DNA of 64,000 bases from Acanthosoma haemorrhoidale (Eukaryota; Arthropoda; Insecta; Hemiptera; Acanthosomatidae). The notes below the pieces were generated by a model. That model did no database searches. It was not told the DNA's origin and saw only the letters and a program-made list of their open reading frames with translations. The DNA is taken from contig OV884014.1 of NCBI GenBank assembly GCA_930367205.1, positions 119,419,768 to 119,483,767 on the forward strand. Direction: 5' to 3'. Each line of letters begins with the position of its first letter. Within the stretch, counting starts at the first letter, position 1. The position numbers were made by a program, and so were the translations under genes. Positions 1-13,494 of the stretch are shown in pieces.

Positions 1-1424
1 CTATCGTATGATTGAAGTCACGAGTGAATATAACATCAAATGATGTTGAATATGATTGTATAATGTATCATTAGCACTCATTGTTTCACGTGATACGATC
101 GTATGATTAAAGTTACAGGTGAATATAACATCAAATAATGCTAAATATGATTGTATAGTGTAGCATTGACACTCATTGTATCACGAGATACGATCGTATG
201 ATTGAAGTCACGAGTGAGTATAACATCAAATGATGTTGAATATGATTGTATAATGTATCATTAGCACTCATTGTTTCACGTGATACGATCGTATGATTAA
301 AGTTACAGGTGAATATCACATCAAATCATGTCGATTATGATAGTGTACCGCATCATTGGCACTCATTATATCACGTGATACTATCGTATGATTGAAGTCA
401 CGAGTGAATATAACATCAAATGATGCTAAATATGATTGTATAGTGTATCATTAGCACTCATTGTTTCACGTGATAGATCGTATGATTAAAGTTACGAGTA
501 AATATAACATCAAATGATGTTGAATATGATTGTATAATGTATCATTAGCACTCATTGTTTCACGTGATACGATCGTATGATTAAAGTTACAGGTGAATAT
601 AACATCAAATGATGTCGATTATGATAGTGTACCGCATCATTGGCACTCATTATATCACGTGATACTATCGTATGATTGAAGTCACGAGTGAATATAACAT
701 CAAATGATGTTGAATATGATTGTATAATGTATCATTAGCACTCATTGTTTCACGTGATACGATCGTATGATTAAAGTTACAGGTGAATATAACATCAAAT
801 AATGCTAAATATGATTGTATAGTGTAGCATTGACACTCATTGTATCACGAGATACGATCGTATGATTGAAGTCACGAGTGAATATAACATCAAATGATGT
901 TGAATATGATTGTATAATGTATCATTAGCACTCATTGTTTCACGTGATACGATCGTATGATTAAAGTTACAGGTGAATATAACATCAAATCATGTCGATT
1001 ATGATAGTGTACCGCATCATTGGCACTCATTATATCACGTGATACTATCGTATGATTGAAGTCACGAGTGAATATAACATCAAATGATGCTAAATATGAT
1101 TGTATAGTGTATCATTAGCACTCATTGTTTCACGTGATACGATCGTATGATTAAAGTTACGAGTAAATATAACATCAAATGATGTTGAATATGATTGTAT
1201 AATGTATCATTAGCACTCATTGTTTCACGTGATACGATCGTATGATTAAAGTTGCAGGTGAATATAACATCAAATCATGTCGATTATGATAGTGTACCGC
1301 ATCATTGGCACTCATTATATCACGTGATACTATCGTATGATTGAAGTCACGAGTGAATATAACATCAAATGATGCTACATATGATTGTATAGTGTATCAT
1401 TAGCACTCATTATATCACGTGATA

Positions 1425-1468
1425 CGATCGTATGATTAAGGTTACGAGTGAATATTTATAATGATATA
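1425..1468. repeat. Truncated Sat1 monomer (44 bp)
   Basis: The distance from the CGATCGTATGATTAAGG start at 1425 to the equivalent phase point of the next monomer is 44 bp instead of 95. The lost half has been replaced by a short AT-rich join (TTTATAATGATATATTCTTA) in which the usual ACGATCGT dyad is absent. It looks like an internal deletion with a little non-Sat1 sequence at the seam. Confidence 0.8.
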
Positions 1469-4400
1469 TTCTTATATGATTAAAGTTACGAGTGAATACA
1501 ACATCAAATGATGTCGATTATGATAGTGTACCACATCATTGGCACTCATTATATCACGTGATACGATCGTTTGATGAAAGTTACGAGTGAATATAACATC
1601 AAATGATGTCGAATAGGATTGTATAATGTATCATTAGCACTCATTGTTTCACGTGATACGATCGTATGATTAAAGTTACGATTGGAGATACTAATAAATG
1701 ATGTTGAATATAATAGTGCACCATATCATTAGCACTTATTGTATCATGTGATGCGATCGTATGATTAAAGTTACAAGTGAATATAACATCAAATGATGTC
1801 GATTATAATAGTGTACCGCATCATTGGCACTCATTATATCACGTGTTACTATCGTATGATTGAAGTCACGAGTGAATATTACATCAAATAATGCTAAATA
1901 TGATTGTATAATGTATCATTAGCACTCATTGTTTCACGTGATACGATCGTATGATTAAAGTTACGAGTAAATATAACATCAAATGATGTCGAATATGATA
2001 ATGTACCGTATCATTAGCACTCATATTATCACGTGATACGATCGTATGATGAAAGTTACGAGTGAATATAACATCAAATAATGTTGAATATGATTGTATA
2101 ATGTATCATTAGCACGCATTGTTTCACGTGATACGATCGTATGATTAAAGTTACGAGTAAATATAACATCAAATGATGTCGAATATGATAATGTACCGTA
2201 TCGTTAGCACTCATTGTATCACGTGATACGATCGTATGATGAAAGTTACGAGTGAATATAACATCAAATGATGTCGATTATGATAGTGTACCTTATCATT
2301 GGCACTCATTATATCACGTGATACGATCGTATAATGAAAGTTACGAGTAAATATACTATTAAATAATGTCGATTATGATAGTGTACCGCATTATTGGCAC
2401 TCATTATATCACGTGATACGATCGTATGATTGAAGTCACGAGTGAATATAACATCAAATGATGTCAATTATGATAGTGTTCCGTATCATAAGCACTCATT
2501 GTATCACGTGATACGATCGTATGATGAAAGTTACAAGTAAATATACTATTAAATGATGTCGATTATGACAGTGTACCGTACCATTGGCACTCATAGTATC
2601 ACGTGATACGATCGTATGATTGAAGTCACGAATGAATATAACATCAAATGATGTCGATTATGATAATGTACCGTATCGTTAGCACTCATTGTATCACGTG
2701 ATACGATCGTATGATGAAAGTTACGAGTGAATATAACATCAAATGATGTAGATTATGATAGTGTACCTTATCATTGGCACTCATTATATCACGTGATACG
2801 ATCGTATAATGAAAGTTACGAGTAAATATACTATTAAATAATGTCGATTATGATAGTGTACCGCATTATTGGCACTCATTATATCACGTGATACGATCGT
2901 ATGATTGAAGTCACGAGTGAATATAACATCAAATGATGTCAATTATGATAGTGTTCCGTATCATAAGCACTCATTGTATCACGTGATACGATCGTATGAT
3001 GAATGTTACAAGTAAATATACTATTAAATGATGTCGATTATGACAGTGTACCGTACCATTGGCACTCATAGTATCACGTGATACGATCGTATGATTGAAG
3101 TCACGAATGAATATAACATCAAATGATGTGGATAATGATAGTGTACCGCATCATTAGCACACATTGTATCACGTGGTACGATCGTATGATTAAAGTTACG
3201 AGTGAAGATAACATCAAATGATGTCGATTATAATAGTGTACCGTACCATTAGCACTCATAGTATCACGTGATACGATCGTATGATTGAAGTCAAGAGTGA
3301 ATATAATATCAAATGATGTCAATTATGATAGTGTTCCGTATCATAAGCACTCATTGTATCACGTGATACGATCGTATGATGAAAGTTACAAGTAAATATA
3401 CTATTAAATGATGTCGATTATGACAGTGTACCGTACCATTGGCACTCATAGTATCACGTGATACGATCGTATGATTGAAGTCACGAGTGAATATAATATC
3501 AAATGATGTCAATTATGATAGTGTACCGCATCATTGGCACTCATTATATCACTTGATACGATCGTATGATTGAAGTCACGAGTGAATATAACATCAAATG
3601 ATGTCGATTATGATAGTGTACCTTATCATTGGCACTCATTATATCACGTGATACGATCGTATAATGAAAGTTACGAGTAAATATACTATTAAATAATGTC
3701 GATTATGATAGTGTACCGCATTATTGGCACTCATTATATCACGTGATACGATCGTATGATTGAAGTCACGAGTGAATATATCATCAAATGATGTTGAATA
3801 TGATTGTATAATGTATCATTAGCACTCATTGTTTCACGTGATACGATCGTATGATTAAAGTTACAGGTGAATATAACATCAAATCATGTCAATTATGATA
3901 GTGTACCGCATCATTGGCACTCATTATATCACGTGATACTATCGTATGATTGAAGTCACGAGTGAATATAACATCAAATGATGCTATATATGATTGTATA
4001 GTGTATCATTAGCACTCATTATATCACGTGATACGATCGTATGATTAAGGTTACGAGTGAATAAACTATTAAATGATGTCGAATATGATAGTGTACCGCA
4101 TCATTGGCACTCATTGTTTCACGTGATACGATCGTATGATTAAAGTTACAGGTGAATATAACATCAAATGATGTCGATTAATAGTGTACCGCATCATTGG
4201 CACTCATTATATCACGTGATACGATCGTTTGATGAAAGTTACGAGTGAATATAACATCAAATGATGTCGAATAGGATTGTATAATGTATCATTAGCACTC
4301 ATTGTTTCACGTGATACGATCGTATGATTAAAGTTACGATTGGAGATACTAATAAATGATGTTGAATATAATAGTGCACCATATCATTAGCACTTATTGT

Positions 4401-7343
4401 ATCATGTGATGCGATCGTATGATTAAAGTTACAAGTGAATATAACATCAAATGATGTCGATTATAATAGTGTACCGCATCATTGGCACTCATTATATCAC
4501 GTGTTACTATCGTATGATTAAAGTCACGAGTGAATATTACATCAAATAATGCTAAATATGATTGTATAGTGTTGCATTGACACTCATTGTATCACGAGAT
4601 ACGATCGTATGATTAAAGTCACGAGTGAATATAACATCAAATGATGTTGAATATGATTGTATAATGTATCATTAGCACTCATTGTTTCACGTGATACGAT
4701 CGTATGATTAAAGTTACGTGTAAATATAACATCAAATGATGTCGAATATGATAATGTACCGTATCATTAGCACTCATATTATCACGTGATACGATCGTAT
4801 GATGAAAGTTACAAGTGAATATAACATCAAATAATGTTGAATATGATTGTATAATGTATCATTAGCACGCATTGTTTCACGTGATACGATCGTATGATTA
4901 AAGTTACGAGTAAATATAACATCAAATGATGTCGAATATGATAGTGTACCTTATCATTGGCACTCATTATATCACGTGATACGATCGTATAATGAAAGTT
5001 ACGAGTAAATATACTATTAAATAATGTCGATTATGATAGTGTACCGCATTATTGGCACTCATTATATCACGTGATACGATCGTATGATTGAAGTCACGAG
5101 TGAATATAACATCAAATGATGTCAATTATGATAGTGTTCCGTATCATAAGCACTCATTGTATCACGTGGTACGATCGTATGATTAAAGTTACGAGTAAAT
5201 ATACTATTAAATGATGTCGATTATGACAGTGTACCGTACCATTGGCACTCATAGTATCACGTGATACGATCGTATGATTGAAGTCACGAGTGAATATAAT
5301 ATCAAATAATGTCAATTATGATAGTGTACCGCATCATTGGCACTCATTATATCACTTGATACGATCGTATGATTGAAGTCACGAGTGAATATATCATCAA
5401 ATGATGTTGAATATGATTGTATAATGTGTCATTGGCACACATTGTATCACGTGATACGATCGTATGATTAAAGTTACGAGTGAATGCAACATCAAATGAT
5501 GTCGATTATGATAGTGTACCGCATCATTGGCAATCATTATATCACGTGATACGATCGTATGATGAAAGTTACGAGGGAATATAACATCAAATGATGTCTA
5601 ATAGGATTGTATAATGTATCATTAGCACTCATCGTTTCACGTGATACGATCGTATGATTAAAGTTACGATTGGAGATACTAATAAATGATGTTGAATATA
5701 ATAGTGCACTATATCATTAGCACTTATTGTATCATGTGATGCGATCGTATGATTGAAGTCACGAGTGAATATAATATCAAATGATGTCAATTATGATAGT
5801 GTTGCGTATCATAAGCACTCATTGAATCACGTGATACGATCGTATGATTAAAGTTACGATTGGAGATACTAATAAATGATGTTGAATATAATAGTGCACC
5901 ATATCATTAGCACTTATTGTATCATGTGATGCGATCGTATGATTAAAGTTACAAGTGAATATAACATCAAATGATGTCGATTATAATAGTGTACCGCATC
6001 ATTGGCACTCATTATATCACGTGATACTATCGTATGATTGAAGTCACGAGTGAATATAACATCAAATAATGCTAAATATGATTGTATAGTGTAGCATTGA
6101 CACTCATTGTATCACGAGATACGATCGTATGATTGAAGTCACGAGTGAATATAACATCAAATAATGTTGAATATGATTGTATAATGTATCATTAGCACGC
6201 ATTGTTTCACGTGATACGATCGTATGATTAAAGTTACGAGTAAATATAACATCAAATGATGTCGAATATGATAATGTACCGTATCGTTAGCACTCATTGT
6301 ATCACGTGATACGATCGTATGATGAAGGTTACGAGTGAATATAACATCAAATGATGTCGATTATGATAGTGTACCTTATCATTGGCACTCATTATATCAC
6401 GTGATACGATCGTATAATGAAAGTTACGAGTAAATATACTATTAAATAATGTCGATTATGATAGTGTACCGCATTATTGGCACTCATTATATCACGTGAT
6501 ACGATCGTATGATTGAAGTCACGAGTGAATATAACATCAAATGATGTCAATTATGATAGTGTTCCGTATCATAAGCACTCATTGTATCACGTGATACGAT
6601 CGTAAGATTAAAGTTACGAGTAAATATACTATTAAATGATGTCGATTATGACAGTGTACTGTACCATTGGCACTCATAGTATCACGTGATACGATCGTAT
6701 GATTGAAGTCACGAATGAATATAACATCAAATGATGTCGATTATGATAGTGTACCGCATCATTAGCACACATCGTATCACGTGGTACGATCGTATGATTA
6801 AAGTTACGAGTAAATATAACATCAAATGATGTCGAATATGATAATGTACCGTATCGTTAGCACTCATTGTATCACGTGATACGATCGTATGATGAAAGTT
6901 ACGAGTGAATATAACATCAAATGATGTCGATTATGATAGTGTACCTTATCATTGGCACTCATTATATCACGTGATACGATCGTATAATGAAAGTTACGAG
7001 TAAATATACTATTAAATAATGTCGATTATGATAGTGTACCGCATTATTGGCACTCATTATATCACGTGATACGATCGTATGATTGAAGTCACGAGTGAAT
7101 ATAACATCAAATGATGTCAATTATGATAGTGTTCCGTATCATAAGCACTCATTGTATCACGTGATACGATCGTATGATGAAAGTTACAAGTAAATATACT
7201 ATTCAATGATGTCGATTATGACAGTGTACCGTACCATTGGCACTCATAGTATCACGTGATACGATCGTATGATTGAAGTCACGAATGAATATAACATCAA
7301 ATGATGTCGATTATGATAGTGTACCGCATTATTGGCACTCATT

Positions 7344-7418
7344 ATATCACGTGATACGATCGTATGATTGAGAAATCTTTAGTAAATTTCTCAATCATAC
7401 GATCGTATCACGTGATAT
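7344..7418. repeat. Perfect inverted repeat, 33-bp arms, 9-nt loop
   Basis: The left arm 7344-7376 and right arm 7386-7418 are exact reverse complements, separated by CTTTAGTAA. The left arm is normal plus-strand Sat1 (ATATCACGTGATACGATC...GATTGA) plus the first five bases of the adjacent insert. The right arm lies wholly inside the insert. Transcribed or single-stranded, it would form a strong hairpin. Apart from this arm I saw no Sat1 in minus orientation in the window. Confidence 0.95.
7363..7371. repeat. Candidate target-site duplication, left copy
   Basis: TATGATTGA is repeated exactly at 7494-7502 on the far side of the poly(A) tail. Joining the outer flanks with a single copy restores the normal Sat1 phrase CGATCGTATGATTGAAGTCA. 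Confidence 0.75.
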
Positions 7419-7493
7419 TTTTTTTTCTTATATATAATTATCTGTAAATTTAAAGGGGCTATGAAGAAAAAAAAAAAAAAAAAAAAAAAAAAA
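7372..7493 (+). mobile_element. Short poly(A)-tailed insertion with fold-back 5' end
   Basis: This 122-bp non-tandem segment interrupts a Sat1 monomer. It is flanked by a 9-bp direct repeat TATGATTGA (7363-7371 and 7494-7502), which fits a target-site duplication. It ends in 27 consecutive A (7467-7493), the hallmark of LINE-driven retroposition of an RNA. The body has three parts: a 5' piece carrying inverted Sat1 (7386-7418), a T-rich run, and about 48 bp of unrelated sequence ending AAAGGGGCTATGAAG just before the A tract. I do not recognise this body as a known SINE. An assembly or fold-back read artefact is the main alternative. Confidence 0.65.
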
Positions 7494-7502
7494 TATGATT
7501 GA
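7494..7502. repeat. Candidate target-site duplication, right copy
   Basis: Right-hand TATGATTGA, directly after 27 A and directly before AGTCACGAGTGAATATAACA, where ordinary Sat1 resumes in phase. Confidence 0.75.
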
Positions 7503-10500
7503 AGTCACGAGTGAATATAACATCAAATGATGTCAATTATGATAGTGTTCCGTATCATAAGCACTCATTGTATCACGTGGTACGATCGTATGATTAAAGT
7601 TACGAGTGAAGATAACATCAAATGATGTCGATTATAATAGTGTACTGTACCATTGGCACTCATAGTATCACGTGATACGATCGTATGATTGAAGTCACGA
7701 GTGAATATAACATCAAATGATGTCAATTATGATAGTGTTCCGTATCATAAGCACTCATTGTATCACGTGATACGATCGTATGATGAAAGTTACAAGTAAA
7801 TATACTATTAAATGATGTCGATTATGACAGTGTACCGTACCATTGGCACTCATAGTATCACGTGATACGATCGTATGATTGAAGTCACGAGTGAATATAA
7901 TATCAAATGATGTCAATTATGATAGTGTACCGCATCATTGGCACTCATTATATCACTTGATACGATCGTATGATTGAAGTCACGAGTGAATATATCATCA
8001 AATGATGTTGAATATGATTGTATAATGTGTCATTGGCACACATTGTATCACGTGATACGATCGTATGATTTAAGTTACGAGTGAATGCAACATCAAATGA
8101 TGTCGATTATGATAGTGTACCGCATCATTGGCAATCATTATATCACGTGATACGATCGTATGATGAAAGTTACGAGTGAATATAACATCAAATGATGTCT
8201 AATAGGATTGTATAATGTATCATTAGCACTCATTGTTTCACGTGATACGATCGTATGATTAAAGTTACGATTGGAGATACTAATAAATGATGTTGAATAT
8301 AATAGTGCACCATATCATTAGCACTTATTGTATCATGTGATGCGATCGTATGATTAAAGTTACAAGTGAATATAACATCAAATGATGTCGATTATAATAG
8401 TGTACCGCATCATTGGCACTCATTATATCACGTGTTACTATCGTATGATTGAAGTCACGAGTGAATATTACATCAAATAATGCTAAATATGATTGTATAG
8501 TGTTGCATTGACACTCATTGTATCACGAGATACGATCGTATGATTAAAGTCACGAGTGAATATAACATCAAATGATGTTGAATATGATTGTATAATGGAT
8601 CATTAGCACTCATTGTTTCACGTGATACGATCGTATGATTTAAGTTACGAGTAAATATAACATCAAATGATGTCGAATATGATAATGTACCGTATCATTA
8701 GCACTCATATTATCACGTGATACGATCGTATGATGAAAGTTACGAGTGAATATAACATCAAATAATGTTGAATATGATTGTATAATGTATCATTAGCACG
8801 CATTGTTTCACGTGATACGATCGTATGATTAAAGTTACGAGTAAATATAACATCAAATGATGTCGAATATGATAATGTACCGTATCGTTAGCACTCATTG
8901 TATCACGTGATACGATCGTATGATGAAAGTTACGAGTGAATATAACATCAAATGATGTCGATTATGATAGTGTACCTTATCATTGGCACTCATTATATCA
9001 CGTGATACGATCGTATAATGAAAGTTACGAGTAAATATACTATTAAATAATGTCGATTATGATAGTGTACCGCATTATTGGCACTCATTATATCACGTGA
9101 TACGATCGTATGATTGAAGTCACGAGTGAATATAACATCAAATGATGTCAATTATGATAGTGTTCCGTATCATAAGCACTCATTGTATCACGTGATACGA
9201 TCGTATGATGAAAGTTACAAGTAAATATACTATTAAATGATGTCGATTATGACAGTGTACCGTACCATTGGCACTCATAGTATCACGTGATACGATCGTA
9301 TGATTGAAGTCACGAATGAATATAACATCAAATGATGTCGATTATGATAGTGTTCCGTATCATAAGCACTCATTGTATCACGTGATACGATCGTATGATG
9401 AAAGTTACAAGTAAATATACTATTAAATGATGTCGATTATGACAGTGTACCGTACCATTGGCACTCATAGTATCACGTGATACGATCGTATGATTGAAGT
9501 CACGAGTGAATATAATATCAAATGATGTCAATTATGATAGTGTACCGCATCATTGGCACTCATTATATCACTTGATACGATCGTATGATTGAAGTCACGA
9601 ATGAATATATCATCAAATGATGTTGAATATGATTGTATAATGTGTCATTGGCACACATTGTATCACATGATACGATCGTATGATTAAAGTTACGAGTGAA
9701 TGCAACATCAAATGATGTCGATTATGATAGTGTACCGCATCATTGGCAATCATTATATCACGTGATACGATCGTATGATGAAAGTTACGAGTGAATATAA
9801 CATCAAATGATGTCTAATAGGATTGTATAATGTATCATTAGCACTCATTGTTTCACGTGATACGATCGTATGATTAAAGTTACGATTGGAGATACTAATA
9901 AATGATGCTGAATATAATAGTGCACCATATCATTAGCACTTATTGTATCATGTGATGCGATCGTATGATTGAAGTCACGAGTGAATATAATATCAAATGA
10001 TGTCAATTATGATAGTGTTGCGTATCATAAGCACTCATTGTATCACGTGATACGATCGTATGATTAAAGTTACGATTGGAGATACTAATAATTGATGTTG
10101 AATATAATAGTGCACCATATTATTAGCACTTATTGTATCATGTGATGCGATCGTATGATAAAAATTACAAGTGAATATAACATCAAATGATGTCGATTAT
10201 AATAGTGTACCGCATCATTGGCACTCATTATATCACGTGATACTATCGTATGATTGAAGTCACGAGTGAATATAACATCAAATGATGCTACATATGATTG
10301 TATAGTGTATCATTAGCACTCATTATATCACGTGATACGATCGTATGATTAAGGTTACGAGTGAATAAACTATTAAATGATGTCGAATATGATAGTGTAC
10401 CGCATCATTGGCACTCATTGTTTCAAGTGATACGATCGTATGATTAATGTTACAGGTGAATATAACATCAAATGATGTCGATTAATAGTGTACCGCATCA

Positions 10501-12045
10501 TTGGCACTCTATATATCACTTGATACGATCGTATGATTGAAGTCACGAGTGAATATATCATCAAATGATGTTGAATATGATTGTATAATGTGTCATTGGC
10601 AAACATTGTATCACGTGATACGATCGTATGATTAAAGTTACGAGTGAATACAACATCAAATGATGTCGATTATGATAGTGTACCGCATCATTGGCACTCA
10701 TTATATCACGTGATACGATCGTTTGATGAAAGTTACGAGTGAATATAACATCAAATGATGTCGAATAGGATTGTATAATGTATCATTAGCACTCATTGTT
10801 TCACGTGATACGATCGTATGATTAAAGTTACGATTGGAGATACTAATAAATGATGTTGAATATAATAGTGTACCATATCATTAGCACTTATTGTATCATG
10901 TGATGCGATCGTATGATTAAAGTTACAAGTGAATATAACATCAAATGATGTCGATTATAATAGTGTACCGCATCATTGGCACTCATTATATCACGTGTTA
11001 CTATCGTATGATTGAAGTCACGAGTGAATATTACATCAAATAATGCTAAATATGATTGTATAGTGTTGCATTGACACTCATTGTATCACGAGATACGATC
11101 GTATGATTAAAGTCACGAGTGAATATAACATCAAATGATGTTGAATATGATTGTATAATGTATCATTAGCACTCATTGTTTCACGTGATACGATCGTATG
11201 ATTAAAGTTACAGGTGAATATAACATCAAATGATGTCGATTATGATAGTGTACCGCATCATTGGCACTCATTATATCACGTGATACTATCGTATGATTGA
11301 AGTCACGAGTGAATATAACATCAAATGATGCTAAATATGATTGTATAGTGTATCATTAGCACTCATTGTTTCACGTGATACGATCGTATGATTAAAGTTA
11401 CGAGTAAATATAACATCAAATGATGTTGAATATGATTGTATAATGTATCATTAGCACTCATTGTTTCACGTGATACGATCGTATGATTAAAGTTACAGGT
11501 GAATATAACATCAAATGATGTCGATTATGATAGTGTACCGCATCATTGGCACTCATTATATCACGTGATACGATCGTATAATGAAAGTTACGAGTGAATA
11601 TAACATCAAATGATGTCGAATAGGATTGTATAATGTATCATTAGCACTCATTGTTTCACGTGATACGATCGTATGATTAAAGTTACGATTGGAGATACTA
11701 ATAAATGATGTTGAATATAATAGTGCACCATATCATTAGCACTTATTGTATCATGTGATGCGATCGTATGATTGAAGTCACGAGTGAATATAATATCAAA
11801 TGATGTCAATTATGATAGTGTTGCGTATCATAAGCACTCATTGTATCACGTGATACGATCGTATGATTAAAGTTACGATTGGAGATACTAATAAATGATG
11901 TTGAATATAATAGTGCACCATATCATTAGCACTTATTGTATCATGTGATGCGATCGTATGATTAAAGTTACAAGTGAATATAACATCAAATGATGTCGAT
12001 TATAATAGTGTACCGCATCATTGGCACTCATTATATCACGTGATA

Positions 12046-13373
12046 CTATCGTATGATTGAAGTCACGAGTGAATATAACATCAAATGATGTTGAATATGA
12101 TTGTATAATGTATCATTAGCACTCATTGTTTCACGTGATACGATCGTATGATTAAAGTTACAGGTGAATATAACATCAAATAATGCTAAATATGATTGTA
12201 TAGTGTAGCATTGACACTCATTGTATCACGAGATACGATCGTATGATTGAAGTCACGAGTGAGTATAACATCAAATGATGTTGAATATGATTGTATAATG
12301 TATCATTAGCACTCATTGTTTCACGTGATACGATCGTATGATTAAAGTTACAGGTGAATATCACATCAAATCATGTCGATTATGATAGTGTACCGCATCA
12401 TTGGCACTCATTATATCACGTGATACTATCGTATGATTGAAGTCACGAGTGAATATAACATCAAATGATGCTAAATATGATTGTATAGTGTATCATTAGC
12501 ACTCATTGTTTCACGTGATAGATCGTATGATTAAAGTTACGAGTAAATATAACATCAAATGATGTTGAATATGATTGTATAATGTATCATTAGCACTCAT
12601 TGTTTCACGTGATACGATCGTATGATTAAAGTTACAGGTGAATATAACATCAAATGATGTCGATTATGATAGTGTACCGCATCATTGGCACTCATTATAT
12701 CACGTGATACTATCGTATGATTGAAGTCACGAGTGAATATAACATCAAATGATGTTGAATATGATTGTATAATGTATCATTAGCACTCATTGTTTCACGT
12801 GATACGATCGTATGATTAAAGTTACAGGTGAATATAACATCAAATAATGCTAAATATGATTGTATAGTGTAGCATTGACACTCATTGTATCACGAGATAC
12901 GATCGTATGATTGAAGTCACGAGTGAATATAACATCAAATGATGTTGAATATGATTGTATAATGTATCATTAGCACTCATTGTTTCACGTGATACGATCG
13001 TATGATTAAAGTTACAGGTGAATATAACATCAAATCATGTCGATTATGATAGTGTACCGCATCATTGGCACTCATTATATCACGTGATACTATCGTATGA
13101 TTGAAGTCACGAGTGAATATAACATCAAATGATGCTAAATATGATTGTATAGTGTATCATTAGCACTCATTGTTTCACGTGATACGATCGTATGATTAAA
13201 GTTACGAGTAAATATAACATCAAATGATGTTGAATATGATTGTATAATGTATCATTAGCACTCATTGTTTCACGTGATACGATCGTATGATTAAAGTTAC
13301 AGGTGAATATAACATCAAATGATGTCGATTATGATAGTGTACCGCATCATTGGCACTCATTATATCACGTGAT
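12046..13373. repeat. Segmental copy of the window start
   Basis: The sequence matches 1-1328 at a constant offset of 12045. The match includes rare shared marks: the GAGTGAGTATAAC monomer, the TATCACATCAAATCATG monomer, and the 2-bp deletion TGATAGATCG at about 475 and 12520. The match ends near 1328/13373-13383, where one copy continues GATTGAAGTC and the other AATGAAAGTT. Confidence 0.85.
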
Positions 13374-13494
13374 ACTATCGTATAATGAAAGTTACGAGTG
13401 AATATACTATTAAATGATGTCGATTATGATAGTGTACCGCATCATTGGCACTAATTGTATCACGTGATACGATCGTATGATCAAAGCTACGAGT

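Larger units (their letters stand above)
1..7371. repeat. Sat1 array (95-bp satellite), block 1a
   Basis: The monomer step is 95 bp, seen directly as CGATCGTATG or CTATCGTATG recurring at 1, 96 and 191. Each monomer reads, in order: CGATCGTATGAT, a variable AAAGTTAC or GAAGTCAC box, GAATATAACATCAAATGATG, a variable centre, CATTAGCACTCATT or CATTGGCACTCATT, then TCACGTGATA. Two centre types often alternate (TTGAATATGATTGTATAATG and TCGATTATGATAGTGTACCG), giving a 190-bp dimer feel. Indel monomers include a 2-bp deletion at about 475 (TGATAGATCG), a 2-bp deletion near 4177 (CGATTAATAGTG) and a 44-bp monomer at 1425-1468. No gene is visible here; short open frames on the minus strand are read-through of the repeat. 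Confidence 0.97.
7494..13494. repeat. Sat1 array, block 1b
   Basis: Continuation of the 95-bp satellite after the poly(A) insert. It includes recurrent variant monomers with GATTGGAGATACTAATAAATG (about 8269, 9884, 10075, 10830) whose dyad is weakened to CATGTGATGCGATCG. Positions 12046-13373 are a near copy of 1-1328. The last monomer ends in the junction form CGATCGTATGATCAAAGCTACGAGT, where Sat2 begins. No gene is seen. Confidence 0.97.

Noticed and set aside
7419..7466. Insert body as a known SINE or tRNA-derived promoter
   Set aside because: No A-box or B-box pair and no tRNA-like fold can be seen in this short stretch, so no family is named.
10415..10606. 63-codon minus-strand open frame
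   Set aside because: Satellite read-through created by a 2-bp-deleted monomer; no recognisable protein features.
1..13494. Possible CRISPR array because of regular short repeats
   Set aside because: The whole 95-bp unit is repeated with no unique spacers, and the context is eukaryotic satellite with an LTR retrotransposon. No cas genes are present.
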